Of a stretch of 64,000 nucleotides of DNA, positions 7,742 through 17,147 are shown piece by piece. The DNA lies in the NCBI RefSeq assembly GCF_943913405.1, contig NZ_CALTYA010000003.1, positions 159,836-223,835 on the forward strand, written 5' to 3'. Positions within the stretch are counted from its first letter, which is position 1. Every line of letters begins with the position of its first letter. The position numbers and the translations under genes are program-made. The notes under the pieces are model-generated. The model did not search any database. It saw nothing but the letters and a program-made list of their open reading frames with translations, and was not told the DNA's origin. The DNA is from an uncultured Flavobacterium sp. (GTDB lineage Bacteria; Bacteroidota; Bacteroidia; Flavobacteriales; Flavobacteriaceae).

Positions 7742-9643
7742 TTATAAAGTTTCTTTCAGCCATCTGAAAAATTCTTTCTGCCAAACCTGAGCATTTTGAG
7801 GTTTCAAAACCCAGTGGTTTTCATCTGGAAATAAGATAAATCGGCTTTTTATTCCTTGCAATTGCGCTGCCTGAAAAGCTTCCTGTCCTTGTCCAATCGG
7901 AACTCGGTAATCTTTTCCACCTTGGAAAATCAAGATTGGGGTGTCCCATTTCGCTACGTTATTGATCGGATTGAATTGTGTAAACGTTTTTTGTGCTACA
8001 GCATTATCTTTTTCCCAATAAGCACCGCCGTGATCCCAGTTGTTGAAGAAAACTTCTTCCGTAGTTCCATACATGCTTTGTAAGTTGTAAACACCGCAGT
8101 GCGAAATAAAAGTCTTGAATCTTTTTTGGTGAATTCCTGCCAGATAAAATACAGAATAACCGCCATAACTTGCGCCAACAGCACCTAATCTTGCTTTATC
8201 AACATAGCTTTCTTTTGAAACATCATCAATTGCAGAAAGGTAATCGTTCATTACTTGACCGCCCCAATCTTTGCTGATCTGTTCGTTCCATTCCACGCCG
8301 TGGCCTTGCATTCCTCTTCGGTTTGGTGCCACAACGATGTAACCTTGCGCAGCCATAACTTGAAAATTCCATCTAAAAGAATAAAATTGCGTCAATGCAG
8401 ATTGCGGTCCGCCTTGACAATATAACAAAGTCGGATATTTTTTATTCTTGTCAAAATTTGGAGGAAGAACTACCCAAACCAACATTTTTTTACCGTCAGT
8501 TGTAGTTACATAACGCTTCTCGAATTTGCTCAAAGCAATTTTAGAATACGCTTCGTTATTTACTTTTGTAATTTGTGTAAATGTTTTTTTCTTTAAATCA
8601 TAAGAATAAATTTCAGAAGCATGATTGAAATCAGTTCTAGTTACAAGTACATTATCGCCAGAAAAACCTAGGATGTCATTTACGTCAAAATCTCCGTCAG
8701 TAATTTGTCTTACGGTAACGGCAATTCGCGTCATTCCCGGAAAATTTACTTCAAAAAGTTGCTTTGTTCCGTTTGTCGGAGCTAAGAAATAGACTTTTTT
8801 GCCGTCAGCGCTCCAAGTAAAACTGTCAACAGTTCCGTCCCAAGCGCCTGTCAAATTCATGTCGAGTCCTTTGAAACGAACGATGATGTCATTTTTGTCG
8901 GCTTCATATCCGTCGCGTTTCATCTGCAACCAAGTCAAATCTCCGTTTGGAGAAAATTGCGGTGCCGTGTCATATCCCAGATTTTTTTCGGTCAAATTTT
9001 TAGTCGTTTTTGCAACCAAATCATATTGGTACAAATCTGTATTTGTGGAAGTCGCATATTTTGTTCCTTCCAATTTTTTTGAAACATAAACGATACTTTT
9101 TCCGTCAGGAGACCAAGTGAAATCTTCGTCGCCTCCGAAAGGTTTTTGTGGCGAATCGAAAGGTTCGTCTTTCATGATATCCGTAAATTTTTCCTTGTCA
9201 TTTACATCCGAAAAAACTACGTGATTGTGTGTTCCGTCATTCCAAGTGTCCCAATGTCTGTAATCCAAGCCGTCATAAACCTGCACTTCTGATTTTTCTA
9301 GATTTGGATAATAATCTTTCCCTAGAACTTTTCCGACCTTGATTTCTTTGCTTGCCAATAACAATTTTCCGTCTGGAGAAACATTTTTGTCTTTCAATAA
9401 ATTCTCATATTCTTTAATTTCTGTAGGATTTCCGCCTGCAACAGGAACTGAATATACTTTTGAATTCGACTTGTTTTCTTCTACGGAAGGAATACTTACC
9501 TTATAAATAACATTTTTTCCGTCTTTTGTAATTCCCAGCGGGCTGACTCTTCCGAGTTTCCAGAGCAATTCTGGCGTCATTACGTTTTGTGCCGAAGCAG
9601 ATAATCCAATCATACCAATTGTTAAGAGAAGAATTTTTTTCAT
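7742..9643 (-). CDS. S9 family serine peptidase (dipeptidyl/acylaminoacyl peptidase type)
   Basis: 633 residues. The signal peptide ends near 18 (GLSASAQ), so it is periplasmic or secreted. About 30-370 is a WD40-like beta-propeller with repeated SPDGK blocks. The alpha/beta-hydrolase domain carries the nucleophile in GASYGGYS, Asp in GGKDYRVP and His in DENHWVLKPQN. This layout is that of prolyl oligopeptidase family S9C/S9B enzymes that trim short peptides. No T9SS tail is present. It shares its terminator with the convergent gene. Another S9 enzyme, of S9A type, is encoded further along the window. Confidence 0.9.
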   Translation of the reverse strand: MKKILLLTIGMIGLSASAQNVMTPELLWKLGRVSPLGITKDGKNVIYKVSIPSVEENKSNSKVYSVPVAGGNPTEIKEYENLLKDKNVSPDGKLLLASKEIKVGKVLGKDYYPNLEKSEVQVYDGLDYRHWDTWNDGTHNHVVFSDVNDKEKFTDIMKDEPFDSPQKPFGGDEDFTWSPDGKSIVYVSKKLEGTKYATSTNTDLYQYDLVAKTTKNLTEKNLGYDTAPQFSPNGDLTWLQMKRDGYEADKNDIIVRFKGLDMNLTGAWDGTVDSFTWSADGKKVYFLAPTNGTKQLFEVNFPGMTRIAVTVRQITDGDFDVNDILGFSGDNVLVTRTDFNHASEIYSYDLKKKTFTQITKVNNEAYSKIALSKFEKRYVTTTDGKKMLVWVVLPPNFDKNKKYPTLLYCQGGPQSALTQFYSFRWNFQVMAAQGYIVVAPNRRGMQGHGVEWNEQISKDWGGQVMNDYLSAIDDVSKESYVDKARLGAVGASYGGYSVFYLAGIHQKRFKTFISHCGVYNLQSMYGTTEEVFFNNWDHGGAYWEKDNAVAQKTFTQFNPINNVAKWDTPILIFQGGKDYRVPIGQGQEAFQAAQLQGIKSRFILFPDENHWVLKPQNAQVWQKEFFRWLKETL

Positions 9644-9700
9644 TGTACTAATTTAAAGGCTTAAAGGTATAAATAATAAGGAGAAATTTGTCTTAAAAAT

Positions 9701-9728
9701 AAAGGCCACCGATTTGGCAGCCTTTAAA
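9701..9728 (-). terminator. Terminator of the 1200-residue metalloprotease gene
   Basis: A 10-bp stem (AAAGGCCACC/GGCAGCCTTT on the plus strand, with two wobble pairs in the minus-strand RNA) is followed on the minus strand by ATTTTTAAG; it starts about 17 nt after the stop codon. Confidence 0.7.
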
Positions 9729-9744
9729 ATAGAGTGGTTAGAAA

Positions 9745-12700
9745 TTATTTTTTGATAAAACGTTTTATCGTAGCCGTATTATTATCGCTAATCTCCAGAA
9801 TATAATTTCCAGAAGCCAATGATGAAACGTCAATTGTTCCAGAAGCTAAATTACCACGACTAACTTCTTGTCCCAAAAGGCTGATGATTCTAAAACTAGC
9901 TTTTTCAGAAACGGAAGAAACGTTTAAAATAGAAGCTGTAGGATTTGGATATAACTTGATTTGAGCTAAATCTGAAGAATTTTCTCCTCTTCCGGAAGAC
10001 ACAATATTTACAGTATAATCTTCTACTTGTCCATAAGAAAAAGCTTCGCAAGATGTTGGAATTGCATTGTATTTCATAGAAACTCTCATGCGAGTTGCGC
10101 CCAAAGTTGCTCCTGTCGGAATTGTAAATGTTCCCGTTGCAGTTGTTGCCGAAGATGCCGATTTAGTGAAAACTTGTTCGCCAGCATCTGTAAAATCGCC
10201 ATCTTGGTTGTAGTCAATCCAAACGGAATAGCCTTCGCTATAAATAGAACTTGTCCATTGCGGCGTGATCGTAATTGTATAAGCTGTTCCTCTCGTTGCA
10301 TTGGTGGAAACTGTCGTGAAATTGGTGTAGCCAGTTCCGCCAGTTGAAGTATTGTCGATTGTGCCGAATTGAACCCTTCCAATTTTTTCGTCGGCAACGC
10401 TATTTCCTTGCGAAGCGCAATAAGAAACAGAAGTTGAGGAAGTCGTGACATTTGCAGTATTGCTAAATCCGGAAGTGTTTCCTGCAGCATCTTTTGCTTT
10501 TACAGAAAAGGCATACGAAGTTGCAGCTGTTAATCCGGTAACCGCATAAGTTGTTGTAGTTACCGTAGTTTTTAAAATTCCATCTTGGTAGACTTCATAG
10601 CCGGTCACGCCGACATTATCAGTAGAAGCTATCCAAGATAAATTCGTAGTTGTCTGCGTTGTTCCAGAAGCTGTCAAGCTTGCAGGCGCTGTCGGTGCGG
10701 TTGCGTCAACTGTCCCTGTTTGCAGATTTACAGTGTAATCTTCTACTTCGCCATAATCAAAAGCTTCACAAGAAGTCGGAGTGGCATTGTATTTCAGTGA
10801 AACTCTCATTCTAGTATTGCCTGTTGCAGCTGTAGTTGGAACCGTGAAACTTCCCGTTGCCGGAGTTGCTGTTGAAGCGGCTCTGCTCCAAACTAATTCT
10901 CCTGCGTCTGCAAAATCGCCGTCACCATTGTAGTCGATCCAAACGGCAACTCCTTCTGAATACGTAGTGCCTGTCCAAGTCGGCGTAACCGTAATTGTAT
11001 AAGCCGTTCCTTTGGATAAATTCGTAGAAATTGCTGTGAAATCAGAATAACCAGTTCCTCCGGTGGAAGCATTATTTATAGTTCCAAGCTGCACTCTTCC
11101 TATATATTCGTCTGAAACGCTATTTCCTTTGGAAGTACAATAAGTCACAGTTCCGGCTAAAGTTGTTACATTTGCAGTATTGCTTGCTGTCGAAGGATTT
11201 CCTGCGGCGTCTTTTGCAATTACATAAAAAGTATAAGCTGTCGAAGGCGCCAAGCCTGTAACTGTGTAAGTTGTTGTTGTTACCGTAGTTTTTAAAGTTC
11301 CGTTTTGATACACTTCATAACCTGTCACGACAACATTATCTGTAGAAGCAGTCCAAGATAAATTTGTAGCATTTTGTGTAGTTCCAGAAGCGGTCAAAGC
11401 AGTCGGAGCGCTCGGAGCAATCGTATCGCTAGAACCTGGAGTAATCGTAAAATTCACATTTGAAATATCAAAAAAGATATGGTTTGAGCCTTTTACCATA
11501 ATCCTATTCTGTGATCCAGGATTATTCGGAACCGTAATTGCTTGCGTTCCGTCATTTGGAGTTCCTGCCAAAATCGTAATCGGGTAAGTATTTCCTCCGT
11601 CCGTAGAAAGCAAAATGTCAACATTTGCAGTGTTCACGCCATTTGCAGTTGTTCCGGCTACATTCCAAGTCACGGTTTGCGAACTTCCCGCTGCCCAAGA
11701 AACAGCGGTATTTGGAGCGCTTACTGAAAAAGGCCCGGCTGTTGCATTTACAGTTACAATCATATCGTCGCTGTTATTTGCAGGCCCGCCAGCTCTATTG
11801 TCTCTTACCGTCAAGCGGAAATTCAGGGTTCTTGCTACATTCGGAACTGCTTCCCATTGCCAAGTCGTTGCTCCAGTTTTGACAGTTTCCAATCTAGGAA
11901 AATAGCGTGTTCCATTTGTGGAAGGCACGAAAGATCGAAAAGCCGGTCCCGAAGTTGCCGTCGCGCTTGGATAAGTAGTTGTTGCTGTTCCAGAATTCAT
12001 CTGTTCCCAGCAATAAGTTAATGCATCGCCATTTGCATCGGTTCCAGAACCTGTCAATAAGAAAGGTGTTCCTTTCGGAATTGTATAATCCAAACCAGCA
12101 TTTGCCGTCGGAACGGAATTTCCTGTAGCCGTATTTGTCTGGCAAGTCGTAGTTTTTACATAATTCGTTACCTGCTGAATACTTACCGCATGAAAAAACG
12201 GATCGCTATGTGCTTGCACGTCTGTAGCGCCAGTGATTCCGGCATATCCCATGATTGTGGTGCCGCTTCCAGGCTCATTTTGAACGCCAGTTCCTTCGTT
12301 GCTGAAAGTGAAAGTGTGATTGGCTCCAAATTGATGTCCCATTTCGTGCGCCACAAAATCAATATCAAAATTATCTCCAACCGGAACTGTGCTGGTCGTA
12401 AAACCGCTTCCTTTTCCAGTTGCGCAGACACAGCCGATACAGCCTGCGTTTCCATTATTTCCAATAGCTGACATCAAATGCCCGATGTCATAATTGGCGT
12501 TTCCGATCACGCTTGTCAAAGTGGATTGCAATTGCGAATTGTAGTTAGCGTCGGTACTTCCGTATGGATCTGTAGAAGCGCTTGTGTAAATTACGGCATC
12601 GGTATTTGAAATCAAAACCATTCGAACGGCGAAATCTTTTTCAAAAACTCCATTGACTCTGGTCATTGTGTTGTTGATTGCAGCCAAAGCCAAAGCTTTT

Positions 12701-13347
12701 GTGCCGCCGTGGTAAGCCGTATATTCTCCGGTAACTGACATGGCCAATCTGTAAGTTCTCAAAGTGCTGTCGTCGGCATTTGGGCGCGCCATTGTCGATA
12801 ATTGCACTTTGGTATTGTCGATTACTTCACATTCAAATTTGGTAAAAGCTTGTCTTTTGTCGGCTCTTTTATAAACGGAATAGGTTTTTAAATCTTGAGT
12901 ATAAGGCTCAATAAATTCTGCAGGTTTGTCTGCTGCCAAAATCATTCCTTGAAACCCGAGCGGTGAAATGCTGAAATAAATTGTGGCAGTCGGATCATCG
13001 ATTCCTTGTCCGGCATATGATTTTATTTCTGGATATCTTGCTGCCAATTCTGGATCCATGATTGAAGCTTCAAAAATTCTGAATTTTTCTGAAAGTCCGT
13101 CTGAATTTGGAAAAGAAATTATGGTATTTGAAGATCTTGAGCTCGCTCGAAGCGGTGCTTTCACCAATTCCTGTTTTAAAGAATTGATATCGAGTTCAAA
13201 TAAATTTTTTGTGGGAAGCAATGTCCGGTTTTCAAAAATTGCGGTACCGCTTTTTGGAGCTGATGCTTTCCAAGGAGTTTTTGCGTTTTGAGCAAACGAA
13301 AAACTCGCGCAGGCCAATAAGGCCACAGAGAGTAATCTGTACTTCAT
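9745..13347 (-). CDS. Reprolysin-like (M12B-type) metalloprotease with FN3/GEVED modules and T9SS domain
   Basis: 1200 residues. A signal peptide ends SFSFAQ (19) and a propeptide follows to about 190. The metzincin catalytic domain has HEMGHQFGANH near 332 (HExxHxxGxxH) and the Met-turn TIMGYAG. Next comes an Ig/PKD-like region, then two copies of a fibronectin type III domain followed by a GEVED domain (WIDYNGDGDF, CEAFDYGEVEDYTV). The last 75 residues are a type A T9SS signal (KLYPNPTASILNV, LASGNYILEI, KRFIKK). It should be a cell-surface or secreted endoprotease. It is paralogous in its N-terminal 600 residues to two tandem proteases near 53-59 kb. The target protein is unknown. Confidence 0.88.
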   Translation of the reverse strand: MKYRLLSVALLACASFSFAQNAKTPWKASAPKSGTAIFENRTLLPTKNLFELDINSLKQELVKAPLRASSRSSNTIISFPNSDGLSEKFRIFEASIMDPELAARYPEIKSYAGQGIDDPTATIYFSISPLGFQGMILAADKPAEFIEPYTQDLKTYSVYKRADKRQAFTKFECEVIDNTKVQLSTMARPNADDSTLRTYRLAMSVTGEYTAYHGGTKALALAAINNTMTRVNGVFEKDFAVRMVLISNTDAVIYTSASTDPYGSTDANYNSQLQSTLTSVIGNANYDIGHLMSAIGNNGNAGCIGCVCATGKGSGFTTSTVPVGDNFDIDFVAHEMGHQFGANHTFTFSNEGTGVQNEPGSGTTIMGYAGITGATDVQAHSDPFFHAVSIQQVTNYVKTTTCQTNTATGNSVPTANAGLDYTIPKGTPFLLTGSGTDANGDALTYCWEQMNSGTATTTYPSATATSGPAFRSFVPSTNGTRYFPRLETVKTGATTWQWEAVPNVARTLNFRLTVRDNRAGGPANNSDDMIVTVNATAGPFSVSAPNTAVSWAAGSSQTVTWNVAGTTANGVNTANVDILLSTDGGNTYPITILAGTPNDGTQAITVPNNPGSQNRIMVKGSNHIFFDISNVNFTITPGSSDTIAPSAPTALTASGTTQNATNLSWTASTDNVVVTGYEVYQNGTLKTTVTTTTYTVTGLAPSTAYTFYVIAKDAAGNPSTASNTANVTTLAGTVTYCTSKGNSVSDEYIGRVQLGTINNASTGGTGYSDFTAISTNLSKGTAYTITVTPTWTGTTYSEGVAVWIDYNGDGDFADAGELVWSRAASTATPATGSFTVPTTAATGNTRMRVSLKYNATPTSCEAFDYGEVEDYTVNLQTGTVDATAPTAPASLTASGTTQTTTNLSWIASTDNVGVTGYEVYQDGILKTTVTTTTYAVTGLTAATSYAFSVKAKDAAGNTSGFSNTANVTTSSTSVSYCASQGNSVADEKIGRVQFGTIDNTSTGGTGYTNFTTVSTNATRGTAYTITITPQWTSSIYSEGYSVWIDYNQDGDFTDAGEQVFTKSASSATTATGTFTIPTGATLGATRMRVSMKYNAIPTSCEAFSYGQVEDYTVNIVSSGRGENSSDLAQIKLYPNPTASILNVSSVSEKASFRIISLLGQEVSRGNLASGTIDVSSLASGNYILEISDNNTATIKRFIKK
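10003..11428 (-). repeat. Tandem duplication of an FN3-GEVED module inside the metalloprotease gene
   Basis: Two adjacent units of about 710 nt encode the same pair of domains. Both FN3 copies contain LTASGTTQ, STDNV, VTGYEVYQ, LKTTVTTTTY and KDAAGN. Both GEVED copies contain GRVQ, STGGTGY, KGTAYTIT or RGTAYTIT, and PTSCEAF. Boundaries are approximate. Confidence 0.85.
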
Positions 13348-13381
13348 AATAAGTAGGTTTTGGTTAATAATAAGGGGGATT

Positions 13382-13389
13382 CAAATGTA
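13382..13389 (-). promoter_or_regulatory. -7 box of the 1200-residue metalloprotease gene
   Basis: Minus-strand TACATTTG fits TAnnTTTG, 34 nt upstream of the start codon. No clear -33 box is present. Confidence 0.4.
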
Positions 13390-13608
13390 AAATATTTTTC
13401 TTTACATTGTGATAAATTATCATGATAAATCTTAAAAATATCAATATTTAACAGATATAAATAAAATCTGTTGAATAATTAAAGATTATGAATAGTCGTT
13501 AAACCTTCATTAAATAAGTGTTTTTTAATAAAAAATTATGATTTTAAGTTACATTCAAATCGGTTTGTCAAAAAATATAGCTATTTTCACGAACTAAAAC
13601 GAAACGAT

Positions 13609-15135
13609 TTGAAAAACAACAATAAATTATTTATCGCAATTATTGTGGCGCTCCTTTTGGGTGTTGCATTGGGGTATATTATCAATTTTTCAGGAAAAGG
13701 GGAAACAGTTCGTTTTTCGCCAGCAAAATTAGGAGCCGACAAGCTTTCTTTTGAATTAAGTGACGGAAAAAAATATGTGCAAGACATTTATGTTGTAAGC
13801 GATAGCGCGAGTTATAAAGAGTATGTAAAAACGCCGGCAACGAATATTGGAGAAGTTATCATTCTAAATGAAAAGAAGACGACTTTAGTTCCAAATGTTT
13901 TAAAGCAAAACCCGAATCTGACACTGAAAAAAGTTTCAAAATCGGAAAATGGTTCATCGGCATCGATTGAAAACATTGATTCTTTTGCAGAAAAAATAAA
14001 ACTCCTTGGAACAATTTTCATCCGTTTAGTCCAAATGATTATTGCGCCGCTGGTATTTTCAACATTAGTCGTTGGAATTGCAAAAATGGGCGACATGAAA
14101 ATGGTTGGCCGTGTTGGAGGAAAAGCAATGGCTTGGTTTATCACGGCATCGCTGGTTTCTTTAACCGTTGGTTTGGTATTGGTAAATTGGTTGGAACCAG
14201 GAAAAGGCACAACCATAAAGATGGAAGATGTTTCCGCAGCCGATGATTTATTAAAAAATACAAGTTCATTTTCTTTGGAACATTTTGTGACCCACGTTGT
14301 TCCAAAAAGTATTTTTGAAGCGATGGCCACAAATGAAATCCTTCAAATTGTTATTTTCTCGATTTTATTTGGAATTGCACTTTCTGGAATGGGAAAACTA
14401 GGAGATCCAATTATCAAGGTTTTAGATGTTATTTCGCACGTCATCCTGAAAATGGTGACTTATATCATGTGGATTGCACCGCTTGGAGTCTTTGGAGCCG
14501 TTGCCGCAGCCGTTGCTGTTTATGGTTTTGAAATCTTCAGCCTTTACGCAAAATATCTATTAGATTTCGCCATCGGAATCCTTGTCCTGTGGGCATTATT
14601 GCTACTTGTAGGCTATTTTATTTTGGGCAATAGACTTTGGACATTATTAAAAAGAATCAAAAGTCCGTTGCTGATTGCTTTCTCGACAACTTCCAGTGAG
14701 GCAGTTTTTCCAAAATTAGTAGAAGAATTAGAGCGTTTCGGATGCAAAAGCAAAATAGTTTCCTTTACTTTGCCGCTCGGATATTCCTTCAATCTTGACG
14801 GAAGCATGATGTACATGACTTTTGCGAGTATTTTTATCGCCCAAGTTTATGGAGTCGAAATGTCAATCGGGGAACAATTGACAATGCTTTTAGTCTTGAT
14901 GTTGACCAGCAAAGGCGTAGCCGGCGTGCCAAGAGCCTCGTTAATTGTTGTAGTTGCAACTTGCGCGATGTTCGGAATTCCGCCAGAAGGAATTGCTTTG
15001 ATTTTGCCAATCGATCACTTTTGTGACATGGCGCGAAGCATGACCAATGTGCTCGGAAACGCTTTGGCCACAACAGCGGTTGATAAGTGGGAATCAGAAC
15101 CAGGGGAAACAATAACACCAGAAATTACACACTAA
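13609..15135 (+). CDS. Dicarboxylate/amino acid:cation symporter (DAACS family), TTG start
   Basis: Inner-membrane secondary transporter that couples uptake of glutamate, aspartate or C4-dicarboxylates to Na+ or H+. 508 residues. Family marks are FSTTSSEAVFPKLVEEL (serine-rich hairpin), GYSFNLDGSMMYMT and KGVAGVPRAS followed by the DHFCDMARSMTNVLGN binding region. Between the first helix (about 7-25) and the second there is an extra periplasmic stretch of roughly 100 residues, which short archaeal and E. coli homologues lack. The start codon must be TTG at 13609: it gives the first membrane helix, and no ATG occurs in frame before the core. The next gene overlaps its stop by one base. Confidence 0.88.
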   Translation: MKNNNKLFIAIIVALLLGVALGYIINFSGKGETVRFSPAKLGADKLSFELSDGKKYVQDIYVVSDSASYKEYVKTPATNIGEVIILNEKKTTLVPNVLKQNPNLTLKKVSKSENGSSASIENIDSFAEKIKLLGTIFIRLVQMIIAPLVFSTLVVGIAKMGDMKMVGRVGGKAMAWFITASLVSLTVGLVLVNWLEPGKGTTIKMEDVSAADDLLKNTSSFSLEHFVTHVVPKSIFEAMATNEILQIVIFSILFGIALSGMGKLGDPIIKVLDVISHVILKMVTYIMWIAPLGVFGAVAAAVAVYGFEIFSLYAKYLLDFAIGILVLWALLLLVGYFILGNRLWTLLKRIKSPLLIAFSTTSSEAVFPKLVEELERFGCKSKIVSFTLPLGYSFNLDGSMMYMTFASIFIAQVYGVEMSIGEQLTMLLVLMLTSKGVAGVPRASLIVVVATCAMFGIPPEGIALILPIDHFCDMARSMTNVLGNALATTAVDKWESEPGETITPEITH

Positions 15136-15839
15136 TGAGCAGCTTTGATTGGACGCAATTATTAAATCCAGAATATTATATTAACATTCAAATTGGCGGT
15201 GTTCCTGTCGGAATTTACGTCGTTTTATTTATAGTTTTTGCTGAGACAGGGCTTTTCGCCGGATTTTTTCTTCCGGGCGACACGCTCCTTTTTCTTGCAG
15301 GAATTTACAGCGGTGAATTGATGTCAACCATCGTCACGATTGACAGCGATTTCTTAAATCTTGTTTTGCTGGCGTCGCTTGTTGCGCTCGCAGGAATCAT
15401 TGGAAATACTTTTGGCTATTGGTTTGGCTCAAAAAGCGGCTATTATCTTTACAACAAAGAAGATACTTTCTGGTTCAAGAAAAAATATTTAGTCGAATCA
15501 AGAATTTTCTTTGAAAAGCATGGTGGGCGCGCGATTATTTTTGCGCGATTTCTTCCAATAATCCGAACTTTTGCGCCAATTATCGCAGGAATCGTAGCTA
15601 TGGAAAAAAAGAAATTCATGTTTTATAACATATTAAGTTCATTTCTTTGGGCATTTGCACTCATTTTTGCCGGACATTATTTATATGATTTATTTCTGAA
15701 AGAATTTGGAATTGACTTAAAAGCACATATCGAATTCATCGTTTTGGCTATCGTTGCCATTACTACTTTGCCTTTGGTTATCAACTATTTCAAGCGTAAA
15801 ACAGAGGTTAAAAACGAAGAAGAAAATACGCCAGAATAA
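15135..15839 (+). CDS. DedA family membrane protein
   Basis: 234 residues with about five membrane segments. DedA/SNARE-associated family proteins act as lipid scramblases or flippases, with reported undecaprenyl phosphate recycling roles in some members. Visible motifs are FAETGLFAGFFLPGDTLLFL near residues 32-51 and FARFLPIIRTFAPIIAGI near 137-154, the Arg-rich signature of the family. The start is the ATG of TAATG, overlapping the symporter stop by one base, so the two are translationally coupled. Upstream in-frame codons would lie inside the symporter gene. The exact lipid is not predictable. Confidence 0.88.
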   Translation: MSSFDWTQLLNPEYYINIQIGGVPVGIYVVLFIVFAETGLFAGFFLPGDTLLFLAGIYSGELMSTIVTIDSDFLNLVLLASLVALAGIIGNTFGYWFGSKSGYYLYNKEDTFWFKKKYLVESRIFFEKHGGRAIIFARFLPIIRTFAPIIAGIVAMEKKKFMFYNILSSFLWAFALIFAGHYLYDLFLKEFGIDLKAHIEFIVLAIVAITTLPLVINYFKRKTEVKNEEENTPE

Positions 15840-15890
15840 TTTTTATTTTTATTAGAAGCGAAAGGTCAGTGATTTATCAGTGATCCATTT

Positions 15891-15962
15891 TCCCGCTGGC
15901 ACCACTCGCTTTTCACGGCTCTATTCAGCCGTGAAAGAGCTCAAACAATGGCGCCATCGGGG
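15891..15962. repeat. Palindromic intergenic element (TAGCCCCGAT type)
   Basis: The core is a perfect 10-bp stem, TTTCACGGCT/AGCCGTGAAA (15911-15920 and 15927-15936). An outer imperfect arm pair, TCCCGCTGGCACCA (15891-15904) against TGGCGCCATCGGGG (15949-15962), matches at 11 of 14 positions. It is clearly richer in GC than its surroundings. Read on the minus strand it opens CTAGCCCCGATGG. No open frame crosses it. Confidence 0.75.
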
Positions 15963-16002
15963 CTAGAAAACAAACCATTTGCATTTTTTTAAACTTCAGG
16001 AC

Positions 16003-17124
16003 ATGAAAGCGAACTTAAGCTACTGGGAAATAAAAAATTGGTTTTCAAACGTTGATTACACTATTGTTGGCAGTGGAATTGTGGGCTTGCACACCGCATT
16101 GCGACTCCGAGAAAAATTTCCTGAAAGCAAAATCCTTGTCCTCGAAAAAGGATTTCTTCCGCAAGGAGCAAGTACCAAAAATGCAGGTTTTGCCTGTTTT
16201 GGAAGTATTTCAGAAATCATTGACGACTTAAGAAATCATTCCGAAGAAGAAGTGATTCAGCTAATTCAAAAGCGCTGGCAAGGTTTGCAATTGTTGAGAA
16301 AACGTCTGGGCGATGCAACTATTGACTACAAATTATATGGCGGTTATGAGCTTTTCTTGAAAAATTCGGAAAGCCATTATAACGAATGCCTCCAAAAAAT
16401 TCCTTTTATCAATGATGTATTGCGTCCGCTTTTCAAGGCTGATGTTTTTGCCAAGGAAATCGACCGTTTTGATTTTGGCGGGATTCAAGAATATTTAGTT
16501 TTCAATCCGTTTGAAGGACAAATAGATACCGGAAATATGATGGAAGCGTTGCTGAAATTAGCAATTGCAAATAACATTCTCATCTTAAACCAGCAAACCG
16601 TAACTGAATATCAAGAAAATGCAAACGGCGTTCAAGTTGCTACAAACGATTTTGATTTTCAGACTAAAAAACTTTTTTTTGCGACAAACGGTTTTGCAGG
16701 AAGTTTGACAAATGGAGCTGTAAAACCAGCAAGAGCACAAGTTTTAATCACTGAACCAATTCCGAATTTAGATATAAAAGGAACTTTTCATATTGACAAA
16801 GGTTACTATTATTTCAGAAATTTTGGCGACAGAATTCTATTTGGCGGTGCCAGAAACGAAGATTTCGAAGGTGAAACTACAACAGCATTTGGCCAGACAG
16901 ATTTAATACAAAATAAATTGGAAGAAATTTTAAAAGAAGTAATTTTGCCAAACCGCGATTTCAAAATTGAGCATCGCTGGAGTGGCATTATGGGAATGGG
17001 TTCGAGCAAAAAGCCAATTGTCGAAAAACTTTCCGAACATGTTTATTGCGGTGTGAGATTAGGCGGAATGGGTGTTGCCATCGGAAGCTTGATTGGCCAG
17101 GAATTGGCAGATTTAATAGATTAG
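16003..17124 (+). CDS. FAD-dependent oxidoreductase (DAO family)
   Basis: 373 residues. The Rossmann dinucleotide motif VGSGIVGLHTALRLRE begins near residue 21. It is followed by VLEKGFLPQGASTKNAGFAC, a pattern of glycine/D-amino-acid oxidase (DAO) family flavoproteins. The C-terminal FAD contact region is RWSGIMGMGSSKKPIVE and GVRLGGMGVAIGS. The reaction is probably oxidation of an amine or amino acid, but the substrate is unclear and the neighbours are envelope genes. I chose the ATG at 16003; a TTG at 15979 would add eight residues. mtgA follows after 23 nt, suggesting one transcript. Confidence 0.85.
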   Translation: MKANLSYWEIKNWFSNVDYTIVGSGIVGLHTALRLREKFPESKILVLEKGFLPQGASTKNAGFACFGSISEIIDDLRNHSEEEVIQLIQKRWQGLQLLRKRLGDATIDYKLYGGYELFLKNSESHYNECLQKIPFINDVLRPLFKADVFAKEIDRFDFGGIQEYLVFNPFEGQIDTGNMMEALLKLAIANNILILNQQTVTEYQENANGVQVATNDFDFQTKKLFFATNGFAGSLTNGAVKPARAQVLITEPIPNLDIKGTFHIDKGYYYFRNFGDRILFGGARNEDFEGETTTAFGQTDLIQNKLEEILKEVILPNRDFKIEHRWSGIMGMGSSKKPIVEKLSEHVYCGVRLGGMGVAIGSLIGQELADLID

Positions 17125-17147
17125 ATTATACGTTTTTGTAACTGTTT

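Noticed and set aside
13812..14330. A 172-codon open frame antisense to the symporter gene
   Set aside because: It lies entirely within a well-supported membrane transporter gene, has no recognisable motif, and follows from low stop-codon density on the opposite strand.
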